DNA from: Chrysochromulina tobinii
Lineage: Eukaryota; Haptophyta; Prymnesiales; Chrysochromulinaceae
Direction of reading: 5' to 3'
NCBI GenBank assembly: GCA_001275005.1
Contig: JWZX01003258.1
Location: 1-52,435 of the forward strand
Length of the DNA: 52,435 nt
Below are positions 23,501 through 35,500 of the stretch, one piece after another. Within the stretch, counting starts at the first letter, position 1. Each line of letters begins with the position of its first letter. The notes under the pieces were generated by a model. It was not told where the DNA came from. It was given only the letters and a program-made list of their open reading frames with translations, and did not search any database. The translations under genes and the position numbers were made by a program.

Positions 23501-26500
23501 TTGGCTCAGGGGCTGTGCTTCATCGCCGCCTACTATCTCCTTCGGGGTCACGTATGCAATGAGGCTCGGCTCGATGCCTTCGGTCCAGAGCTGCACCACC
23601 GCCTCGTGCACTCCAGGCTGCGCACGCAGAGCGTGCTCAATCTCGCCGAGCTCGATACGCTGGCCGCGCAACTTGACCTGGAAATCCATTCGGCCACCAA
23701 ACTCAAGTTCGCCATTGGCGCACCAGCGAGCTCTATCTCCGGTGCGATAGACGATCCCGCGCCCGGAGGGATCTGCATGAGCCCACGGGTTGATGATGAA
23801 TCGCTCGGCGGTGAGCTCGGGTTGGTTGAGGTAGCCTCGCGCCACTTGCACGCCCCCCAGCCAGAGCTCACCGTACACACCGATGGGCACGAGGCGGCGT
23901 GTCTCGAGATCAACGACGAAGCACGTGACATTGGGTAGTGGGGAGCCGATGAGAGACAGCCGCGCAGGGCTGTCTCTCGAGACGATGCTCCGCGTTGCCC
24001 AGATGGCTGCCTCTGTCGGCCCGTAGTAGTTATACAAAGTCGCGTGCTTGGGCACGGAATCCACAGCCGGCTGCGTGAGTGCTTCCCCCCCCACCTGAAC
24101 GTGCTCCACAGATGGAGGAAGGCGTGAGACGGCGAGGATGGACGGCACCGCCGCAAGATGCGTCCAATGCTCTCCCCGGGTCGGCGTGGCAAGTTGCGAC
24201 CCATCGGCGAGGAGACGGCAGGTCCCACGGAACACAGCGAGCGAGCTGAAGATGTTGTACACGGAGACATCGAAGGTGTATGGCGTAGGCATTCCAAAGA
24301 TCGCATTCTCTGCTGCACCGTAGCGCCGCCGGGCGCCTAGCAAAAGATTGACGACGCCGGCGTGGGGAACCATGACCCCCTTCGGTCTCCCAGTGCTCCC
24401 GGACGTGAACATGATGTACGCTAAATCCGGCTGCTTTCGCGGCCTTGGCATCTCTGGACCCGTAGTGAGCGGTACGGTACGAGCGTCGTCCAGGCGCAGG
24501 ATCGCTCCCTCAAACCAGCCTTCAAACTCATGGACGTAGACCGTCTGCGCCAGGAGATGCTCGCACGTCGCATCGCGTGCCATGTACCTGCGCCTTTCAA
24601 GAGGCCACTTGGGATCGAGGGGAAGTAGGCCGAGCCTGACTTGAGGGCTCCCAAGAGACCCACGATCTGCTCGAGGGATCGATGCAACTGAAGAGCCACA
24701 ACGCTTCTGGAGGAGCTCTCGTGCGCCCGAAGCCACGCGGCCACGGCATCCGAGCAGCGGCCGAGCTCCTTATAGGTCATCTTTGCTTCTCCCCACTCGA
24801 GCGCCACACGATTGGACGAATAGTCGACGAGGTCGTGGATTCCCAAGGTCGCTGCTTCGCCAAAGTCGACGGCGGTGGCGTTGAGTTGCGGCAGGACCCG
24901 CTCGGCCTCGCCGTCGTCGTATGCTTGGACCTCCCCTAATTTGGAATCGGGATGGGCTGTCGCTTCTTGTATGAGGTGCAGTAAGAACGCTGCCCATCGC
25001 TGCGCAGTCTCTGCCGTGAAGATCGCCGGATCGTAGATCATCTTGCCTCGAGCCTTGTCGTGGCTGTACAGGAACTCCACCTCGAGATCCAGCTTCACCG
25101 TCGGCTCATCAACTGTTGCATCGAGCGCATCAGCCTCCTGGTCGTTGGTCGCATGAAACATCGTTTGAAAGAGCGGCGAGTAGGCGGCGGACCGCGACGA
25201 CTTACCGCACGCGTGGATGATACGGTGGAGAGGGACATGCGCACGCTGAAGGGCTTCGCCCACCTCGTGCTGCACGTAGCGAATCGCCTCGAGTACGGTG
25301 CCGTGCTGCCGGTCCAAGCGTACTGGTAACGTGTTGACAAAGGTACCAACCACGTGCTCGAGATTCTTCGCGTGGCGTAGAGAGTGTGGCACGCCGACAA
25401 TGACGCTCGTGTCGTCGCTCAGTCGGTGCAACAGCTCTGCCCACAAGGTGAGAAGAACTGCGTTGATCGTTGCACCACACGCTCGGCAAAGCGTGGTCAC
25501 CTGCGCCATGAGGCTCTCGCCGATAAATAGCGGCACGTGCCTGGCCGACGTCGCTTGTACAAGTGGGCGAGGGAAGTCCGCAGGGAGAGTGAGCAGCTCC
25601 GAGACGCCCTGTAGCCTGGACACCCACCAATCGAGCGCCTCCTGATCGTCTGCCCGAGAGGCCTCGAGCTGGGCAAAGTCCGCGTACTCGTAAGCCAGAG
25701 GCGCGAGAGCCGCCGGCGTCTGACCGCGAGCCAAGGCAAGGCAGTGCTCACGAAGCTCTGAGCGGATCAGGTGCATCGCCACGGCGTCGACGGCCACATG
25801 ATGCACATTCACGACCAGGAGCGCTGGGTCCACGGCCCGGTAGAGTGCACGGATTGGGGGCGCAGCAAAGGGACGGAAGGGAGACCTGAGCTCGGAATGG
25901 AGGAGCTCCTCCCATTGAGCCGCATCCGAACAGACGACGAGCGGAACTACGAAGCCGTCCGACGGCAGCACGATTTGGCACAGGCGGGTAGCTTCGCGAT
26001 CAGGGCTGATCCCATAACACGTGCGAAGGACTGCGTGGCGGCGGACGAGGCTCTGAAGTGCCGCCCGGACCAGCGGCTCGGGTTCGTCAATTGTGCCGAT
26101 GTTCGAGTCACCTAGGGGCACAGCAATGGGCTCATTGTAGGCGGAGCTCGTGGGGTGAAGCTGCTGATGCAGCAGGAGCTGATGCTGCAGGCTTGAGACG
26201 GGGAGTCGGTCCCGCAGAGGAACACCCGCAGCCAGCTGCAGGGGGGATCCGTGCGAAGCAGCTGCGGGCGCATCGGCACGAAGCGGAATCAGTACACTCT
26301 GATGGAGTTCTTCCGTGGCCTGCTGCACGGCGAGGACGATGCGTTGCACATCGTCGGTCGAGTGGGCGGTGGAGAGGAAGCATGCACGACCTTCTACACA
26401 GTAGATGCCCCTGCGGATCAGCCCTTCTGTGAATGCCTTTGAAATGACCTTTGGCACGTTGAAGCGGAAGATCGAGCCGCAGTGATCGATGCGCGGTGCA

Positions 26501-29500
26501 AACGCACGCAACGCCCACCACGCGTTCAGCTCTGAAGCCAATCGCGCTGTCGCTGCCTCAAGGCCAGCGTAGATGCCCTCGCCCTCTGCTTCGAGGCGCT
26601 GGAGGACGGCATCGACGGCGGCCATTGAGAGAGGGAACTTGCAAAACGTGCCAGCAAAGTATGTGCGCGTCGCCCGAGGGAAACTATTGTCACCAAACGC
26701 CCACGCGCCGCCGTCGACGCCGTCCATGAGGTACGCAGAGCCACCGACCGCTCCGACCGGGAAGCCTGATGAGGGAGGCAATCAATGGCCATCATCAGTG
26801 GCAATCAGCGGCAATCAGAGGCAATCAGAGGTTTTCAGGTCGGAGTGCTACCTGCCCCGAGCGCCTTGCCGACTGCTACGAGATCCGCCTGAACCCCAAA
26901 GCGCGCCTGGGCTCCACCAAGACCTAGACGCAGCCCAGTGGTGACCTCATCGAAGATAAGGACGATGCCGTGATGCCGCGTGAGCTCACGGAGCGAGTGC
27001 AGAAAGGCTCTCGGGTCACGCTTCAGGTCTCGACGAGCCTGCACCGGCTCGACAAAGACGGCTGCGAGGCTGTCGGCGTGCTCAGTGATGTACCGAAGTG
27101 ACGCCTCGTGATCGTACGCAAGAACCACGAGCGACGACTCGTCCACAAACGAAGGGGGCACCCCGATGGAAGCTGGGATGCACGATGGCGCCGTCGAGGT
27201 ATCCGAGGAAGGTCTACCAAGGAACCCATCGAAGTGCCCGTGGTACGAACCCTCGAAGGTCACTATGCGGCTTCGCTTGCGATGGAGCCTGGCCAGCCGA
27301 GCTGCTAATGTGGTCGCCTCCGTGCCCGTGGTGACGAATGTGACCCGTTCTACATGGAGGAGCTGACAAAGACGACGAGCATTGGTGCCCACAAGCTGAT
27401 TTTCAAAGCCCAGAGCGTAGGACGAGTTGGTCAGCATGGACTCGAGGCAATCCTTGAGGAAGCTCGGGTTGTGGCCAAAGAGCAGAGCTCCGCTACCACA
27501 GGCAATGTCCACATAGTCCGTGCCGTTCGTGCCAAGGACATGCGCCCCTTCTGCACGCTCGATGACGACCACCGGATTGTGCTCAATGTAGGGCGATTCC
27601 ACAGCCGCGCCTTGGGCGGCGGGCGCCGACCTCCCCAGATCGCCACGTGGCGTGCCCACGCGGCGATCTGGAACGGCTGCCGAGGCGGGCCGCAGGTTGG
27701 CCACGTGCTCGTACAGCTCGTCCAGCGACATTCCATACATCTCGGTGATGGCCGGAACAGCACTTGGGTGCACCAGGCTCCCCAGCGACGTGACGAATTC
27801 CGTCCAGCCGAGTGAGTCGATACCGAGGTGTATCAGTGGGACGGTCGTGTCGAGCTGGTCACTCCAACTCATGGCCCGCACAAGGCTGATGAGCTGGTCA
27901 TAAAGGTCAGCTCCGGGAGGGGATCCTCGGCTCAATTCCTGGCTTGCCGTTGAAGGAGCCACCGAGCGTTGTTGCCATGCGAACACCACACGGCGGTACA
28001 AGAGGTGGGTCGGCGGTGGCACGGGAACCCTTGCGACGAGATGGCCGACCACCGCATGGGCAATCGTGCCACTGTATCCAAATGAGCTCACGCCGCCCAT
28101 CTCACTCGCAAGTAGCCGCGCCGCTTGCACTGGCAGCACCCCATCGGCGTAGCCATGCAGACAGGCGTGCACGTGAGGGTTGAGCACACGGAGCTGCGCA
28201 TTTGGCGCGGCCATCCCTGCCTGCAAGCCGAGCACCAGTTTCAGCATACCCGTCATCCCTGCAGCAGCCTCCGCATGGCCAACATTGGCTTTGATGCTGC
28301 TCGCTGCCAATGGTGCTGATCCCCTGCGACCTTGAAGCATCGCAGCCACGAGAGCGCCCGCCTCGATGGGATCACCCAGCTCCGTACCTGTGCCATGAGC
28401 TTCAACCAAGCTGAGCAAGTCACGTGAGACTCCGGCACTTGAGCACGAGGCGACAAGAAGCCCTCGCTGCGCCTGCCCGTTAGGTGCCGTGAGGCTTGCC
28501 GATCGACCGTCCTGCCGCACTGCACTGCCGTGCACCTTTACAGACGCGTAACCATCGTCGACATGCTGCAGCGCCACCGCGCCGCACGCCTCGCCCCGGG
28601 CATAACCGTCAGCACGCGCATCGAAGGAGTGCGACCGACCGCGCGCCGATGTCATGCCCGCAATCGCAAAGCTCATGCCCGCGCCTGGAGAAAGCATCAG
28701 CATCACTGCAGACACAAGGCCCACGGCACACTCTTTCAGCTTCAAAGCGCTCAGCGCCGCGTGGCCCGCCACCAGGGCGGCAGAGCAAGCCGTGTCACAC
28801 GACACGCAAGGGCCGTGCAGCCCTAGCACATACGAGAGTCGGCCCGCGGCAATCGAGAGGCTTGCACCGGTGGCTGCATACACGCTCGCACCTGCTGGCG
28901 ACAGAGCCAGCACCTGGGCAAAGTCAGTCGCCGAGATCCCCAGGAACACGCCGCTCAAGCTGCCTCCGAGCTTCGCTCGATCGAGGCGTGCATCGTGCAA
29001 GGCGGCGTAGCCGTGCTCGAGGAGCAGCCTCTGCTGCGGATCCATCGCCGCCGCCTCAGCAGCCGAGATGTTGAATGCACGGTGATCAGCAAGCTCACAT
29101 CCGATCACGAATCCGCCGTATCGCATTCGGCTTCCAATCGGATCAGGCATCGAGGACGCTGAAGCAACATCCCATCGCCCGACGGGCACCTCTGCGATGG
29201 CATCGTGCCCGCAGGTCACAAGGCACCTCGCCGCACTAAATGACGTCACAGTCTCCGGCATCAATACGCTCGTGCCGCCAACGGCCAAGATTGATGGAGC
29301 AAGATCAGCCTGACTCGTTAGTGCATCGGGGCGTCTCGATTCCGAAGCTTTGGGCCGCAGCACCTCTGCAAGCTGGCGCGCAGTCGGGTGGTCGAAGACG
29401 AGCGTACTAGAGAGACGCACATCACCGCCCACCATTGCCTGGAGTTGATTGCGCAGCTCGACGGCGCCAAGCGAGTCAATACCCGCCTCCATCAGCGGAG

Positions 29501-32500
29501 CATCCGCATCGACTGCGCCAGCCGCTGTCTGCTTCACAAGCTCGAGCACCGTCTCGAGGGATACCGCACGGGCTGTCGACGAGAGTCGAGATGCCTTGGG
29601 CGTATGCATCTCCGAAATGGGTGCGAGGTTCCTCAGGTTCGTATGGGGAGATATGAGCATGGATAGGAGCGCCGGCGGGACAGCACCACCGCCCACGAAG
29701 CGGCTCCATGTCACTTGCAAGACGCCAACCACTGCCGAGCTCTTCGCCTCTAACAATGTCGAGAGTGCGGCCAAGCCCTGTGCCAAGCTGAGCTGTCCAA
29801 AGCCAGCGGTCGCCTTCCACATCGCCGCCACCCGCTCGCTCGCCGCACCCCGTGCTGCCATACCTACCTCTGCCCATGCACCCCACTGCACGCTCAGTGA
29901 AGCACGGCCGTGGCGACGTCGGAAGGCCGAGAGCGAGTCTAGACATGCATTGGCAGACGCATAATTCGCCTGGCCTGCGCCACCTAGCAGCGCCGCCACC
30001 GATGAGAACAGCACGAAAGATCCAATGGCCCTCGTATGCATGGCAGAGTGCAGACTCCACGCGCCTTGCGCCTTGGGGGCGTACACGCGTACGAGACTGC
30101 TGGCGTCCTGTCGAGGCAGCACGGCGTCAGCAAGCACGCCAGCTGCGTGCCACACACCTCCGACTGATGGCAGCACCGATGCAAGCCGCCGATTGTGGGA
30201 TACGTCGGAGGTGTCACACCGCTCAAGAACCGCATCAGCGCTGCTGGCCTGCAGGGCCTTCCACTCCGCGTCACCTGTGCGGGCGAGCATGCCGCTGCGT
30301 GAAGCGAGAGCGAGGCGCTTGGCACCGCGCCCAGCGAGCCATCGAGCCGTTAGCAGACCTAGACCACTTGTGCCGCCAGTGACGAGCTGCGTCTTGGATT
30401 GGCCTTCGAGCGCACTAGCTCCCCTCATCGGCTCACAAAGCACTACCTTGCCTATGTGGTGGCCGCCTTGGAGGAAGCGGAACGCAAACTCGTATTGGCT
30501 TCGCATGTCGAAGCTGCGGAGAGGGAGGCTTGCTACCACTCCGGAGTTGGCGCGGGTCGATAGCAGGAGGAGCACACGCTGCGTCCACCAAGGCTGCCTC
30601 GTCGTCTCAGCATCCAGCGCAATCGCCTCAAACGTTGTGCAGGGCGCTGCTGCGACGTGCCGCGTCGTGGACCAGATGCTTCGCTTGCCGATCTCCTCGA
30701 GGGCGCCACCCTCGGTCAGGCATGCAAACGACGTGCTGATGAAGTCGCCGGACAAGCTGTTGAGAACGGCGTGGCACCGTCCCGACTCGAGCAGGCGTGC
30801 ACTGCCCGCGGCAAATGCCGACGCATCGCGCGAGCTGCACAGAAGACGCGCACCCATGGACCGCACGTACGCGTGCTTATGCGGACGCCCAGCTGTGCCC
30901 AAGATGCTGACGCCCAACCACTGAGCATACTCCAGACTCTTCAACCCCACACCACCAGCAGCAGCATGGACCACCAGGCTGTGGCCCGAACGCAGCAAGG
31001 CGCGCCCGAGTGACACGTGTGTGGTGATCCATGTCACCGGCAGCGTGCAGCACTGCTCGAACGAGAGTGGCGCTGGCTTGCAGGCGACAAGCCGGGCATC
31101 CGCGTAGGCGTAGCTCGCCAAGGGCGCACGAGCCATCCCAAAGACAGGCGTGTGGCGCGCATGCAACTGTGTGACGCCGGGATCGATCACGATGCCTGCC
31201 ACGTCGGCTCCCGGAGGACCGGGCTCCCCCGGATACTCTCCAAGCACATTGAGAACATCGCGAAAGTTGAGGCCGATAGTCCGGACGCGTAGCTTGACCT
31301 CGGCACCGCTCTCCGCACGCATGAGCGGTTGACGCTCGAGGGACAAGTTGCTGATTGCGCCGCGAGAGTGCAAGTGCACACGCACGGGACCATCTGGTGG
31401 GGCCGTAAAGTCCGTCAGCCGAGGAACTGAGATTGCGGACGAGTTGATGAGCACCGCCTCGGGCTCTGGAAGCGATGCTGCACGCTCAAGCGCTGGCCTC
31501 GCTTGCCCATCGATGGACAGCACAGCAATCAACGACTCTACGCGCGCCGTTCGCGCCAAACCCCACGATCCAGCATGCGTGATGCTCGGCATGCGAGTCA
31601 TTGCGTGCTGTGCGCCCAGCGTGAGCAGCCACACGGCAGGTGGCGCTTCGCTGGCGGCTTGAGCCTGCACCAGCGCAAACGCAGCATCGAGCGCGGCCAA
31701 TGCGTTGCACGCCGCCTGCCCCCGCTGCAAGAACGCCAACGTCGCCACGGCGTGCCATCTTATTGCCGCCACGGCACGCCCACTTGCAACCGTTTGCGCC
31801 GCAGCCGCACGAGACGTCCATGCCTGTGCGCCTGTCGCAAGCACTGCAATCCCGCCGTCGGTGCCATCGGTCTGACGCATCGCAGAGGAGTCTAGCTTGT
31901 GCCACTTGATAACATACAGGTCTCGCCGTGCAAGTGCATCTGCGCGCAGCACTCTCGACTTGAACCCATCAAGCCGGGTCGGCGATGAACCATCACGGCA
32001 GCTGAGAAAGACAGATACTGCCTCGCCTCCTTGACGCGCCACGGCTGCCCACAATTCGCCAGAGGCTCCATGCAGCCGCGCCTCGTCCACTGAGAACGGC
32101 AAACGCGGCATCCCGCCGTGGCCCCTGTCCGAGACCAGACTGGTCAAGGAGAGCGCGCCATCCAGATCAGCCGGGTGCACGTGTCCAGCTGGCTGAGCTG
32201 AGCGGTTCCGAAGACGAGCGGTGGCCAGCCCATGGCCTTCGACCCATGCCCGATCCAGAGTGCGGAATCCGGGGCCGTACTGCAAGCCAATCGCATCGAA
32301 CCTGTCGTACAACGAGCTCATCTCGAAGGCGCGAGCACCGACGTGCGCACGAGCCAGCGCGTGATCAAACGAGCCCCTGTTCTCGTCGTATGAGCATACT
32401 CGCATGATACCCGAGCAGTGCACTGCCGCATCCATAAGCATGCCACCCGTGCCAACCTCGCCGCTGCACGCCTCAAAACGGCCCCCTGCGACCTTGCAGT

Positions 32501-35500
32501 CGAGATGCACGCCACTCGCCTCGATGCCAAGCGGCTGCAGGAAGACGACGTCACACAGTGCCGGAGCAGTCGACTTTGAGAGAGCGACACTTGCTGCTGC
32601 GCGTGCCAGCTCGAGGTATCCCGAGCCAGGGAAGATGATGCGACCTTGCACCACGTGATCGGCAACAGCAGAGAGCAGCGGGCCGGCAACGGCCGCGCGG
32701 AACAGGTGCGTCTCACCTGAGGATGACACGTGTCGCAGCCCAAGCGAAAGTGGCTGCTCACGCCAGCCGTAGGAGCGCCGAACATATGTGAGCGGCGAAA
32801 GCGTCACGTGGTGGCTCCTCCCGCCCGAATCACTGCGCTGGAGCAGCGCGTGCGCAATCGTGCCGCTGTACCCAAACGAGCTCACACCTCCGGATTGCTC
32901 GCGCTCGACGGCCGATTGTACCACGAAAGCACACTTCGTGCCTCGCAGCGCTCCTGCCACGTGGGGGTTCAGTCCGCGGAGCTGCGCATTCGGAGGAGCC
33001 TGCCCGTTGAGCCTGATGAGCAGCGATGCCAGCCCTGCCATGCCAGCGGTCGCTTCGGTGTGACCGAGATTGGCCTTAATGCCACTCGGAGTGAGTGCGC
33101 CATCGGCGCGCTGAGAGCGCACGAACGCGGCGACTGAGCCCACCTCGATTGGATCGCCAAGAGGGGTGCCTGTGCCATGTGTCTCGACCACAGACAGCGA
33201 GGCAGCTGTGGTGCCAGTACCGTGTGCCGCCTGCAGCAGCCCCAACTGCGCCTGGCCGTTGGGTGCCGTCAAACTCGCGCTTCGCCCATCTTGACGAACG
33301 GAGACTCTTTGCATGGTTGGTAAGTTTGTGTTTGAGGGCTCCGGTGGCTGCTTGCACCGCGCGACGAGAAGCAGCGCACAGCACCCCTCTCCCCGTACAA
33401 AGCCGTCCGCACGTCGATCAAATGTGTGGCACCGCCCCTTGATCGATGTCATGCCCGCAATGGCCATGCTCACCGAAGTCGACTGGAGCAACATCATGCT
33501 CACTCCCGCGGCCACGTGCATCTCGCAATTCTCTTGGATGACGCCGGAGAGCGCCGAACCGCATGCCACGAGCGATGCCGAGCACGCCGTCTCAATCGAG
33601 ATGCACGGGCCGTGCAGCCCAAGTGCATACGAGACGCGGCCCGAGGCAATCGAAAGCGCTGCGCCAGTTGCAGCGTAGACGCTTCGGCCCAGAGGGCTGT
33701 GCTCGAGGACTTGCACGAATTCGTTCCAGCAGATCCCCAAAGCGACGCCTGTTGAGCTCCCGAGAAGCTCTGGCTTGCGCTTGCCAGAAGCATGCAGCGC
33801 TTCGTAGCTCATCTCCAAGACGAGCCGCTGCTGGGGATCGGTCGCCTGCGCTTCCCGAGCCGAGATGTCAAAGCGCTCCGCGTCAAAGAGCTCCGCACCG
33901 ACCATGAAGGCCCCGTGCCATGTGCGCCGGCTGGTCATCTCATCCACCCAGTCTGGAAGATGGTGTGCCTCCCAGCGTGACTGCGGCACCTGACGCACTA
34001 CATCGTGGCCGGTGACAGCAACCTCGAGCAGTGCAATCGACGAGACAACGGACCCTGGCAGCTTGCAGCTGACCCCCGAGACGATTGCGCCAGGCAGCAC
34101 GCCCTGCGTTTGATGGCTCGCAACTGTCGGGCTCACACTGTTGAGAAGCGCGAGGATGGAGTGCAATGACCTATGCGACTCTCTCGGTGCCGGCTGTCGC
34201 GCATGATCCTGCTGCTGCTGCTGCTGCACGTGCTGCTCCAGCTGCCGCAGGGTGGGAAAGTCGAACACGACCGTCTCCGGCAGCAGATCGCCGTCGCCAA
34301 GCCGTGCCATCAACTGGTTGCGCAGCTCAACTGCTCCAAGCGAGTCGATGCCGGCTTCCATGAAAGGAAGGTCCGCACTAATGCCGGGCAAAAGCACCTC
34401 CACGGCCTCGCGCACGGCGGCCATAGCGTCTGATGCCTTGGATGTGGCCACGGGGTCTGGCTCGCTGCTACCCCCAAGCAAGCTGGACAACACCGCTTGC
34501 AGGTCCTCATCGCGATCGAGTAGCCTTCGTGCCGGTGATGTAAGCGGCCGAGTAACGTACTGCAAGCATGCCATCCCATGGTACGCGTACACGCGCGCGG
34601 GGCGGCTCGCCGCCTCGCAAGGCTGCGCCATCAGGGCGCTCGATCGCGGTGGGGCGCTGACCTCTCGGAGCGAGAAGGCGTCGCGCGGGAAGCCGAGCAA
34701 CGCCCTAGTGGTGCGCCCGAAACGGCCCTCGTTGCCTCTGCTGCAGAGGGCTAGGTAAGCTCTGGCAGAGAGCGGAGTTCGAGCATCGAGCGCCCGAAGC
34801 AGCTGACCATCGATACGCTGTGCCGCGCTCGCGACTCGCGCTGCACACACCCTCGGGCCGACACGTACGATCAACGTGAGCTGTGACGCCAGCTCGCATT
34901 CGAGACGCGCCTCGGGAATGGGCATCCATTGAGCGCATGGCAGCTCCCAGGGTAGTTCGAGGCGCGGGAGACTCCTTTCGGAGAGTGCAGGTCCCACGAG
35001 TACCGCGCAGGCCATCGCACCGCCCGGGCCGGTTTGGTCCGAGCAGACGGCCACAGCAAATCGCCCGTCCCAATGCGCTCCTTGGATCCAGTGGAAGCAT
35101 CCTTGAAGCGCGGCCATCTCCTGCCCAGGGCAGGTGTAGACGTCCACACCCTCTACACTAGCCTGGCCGCCACACTCGAGCAAAGCCATGAGCTCAGACT
35201 TGATCCCCTTACTCCGATCTAGGGCCGTCTGCGAGCCTACGCACAAATACCCAATCTGCTCGGGCGACAGGTTTTGGGTGCGCATCAGCCGGTGGAGTGC
35301 GGTCAGCGCCATGGAGACCACATCCTCGTCCTCGCCGCACCCACTGTAGCATTCCATCAAACCTTCGAGGCTGCTGCCGATTGTGGATCCTTCTAGGCTG
35401 GCCCTCGACGCGCTTGCCCATCCAGCAGCGCGCACGCAGTGGCGCGGCACATAGACCTCGACGGCGCGCACACTGCCGAATCGCGCCGTCTTGGCGCCGG

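Noticed and set aside
24400-24740. An intron to explain the adenylation-domain break
   Set aside because: Conserved residues on both sides are directly adjacent with only one base missing, so there is no room for an intron.
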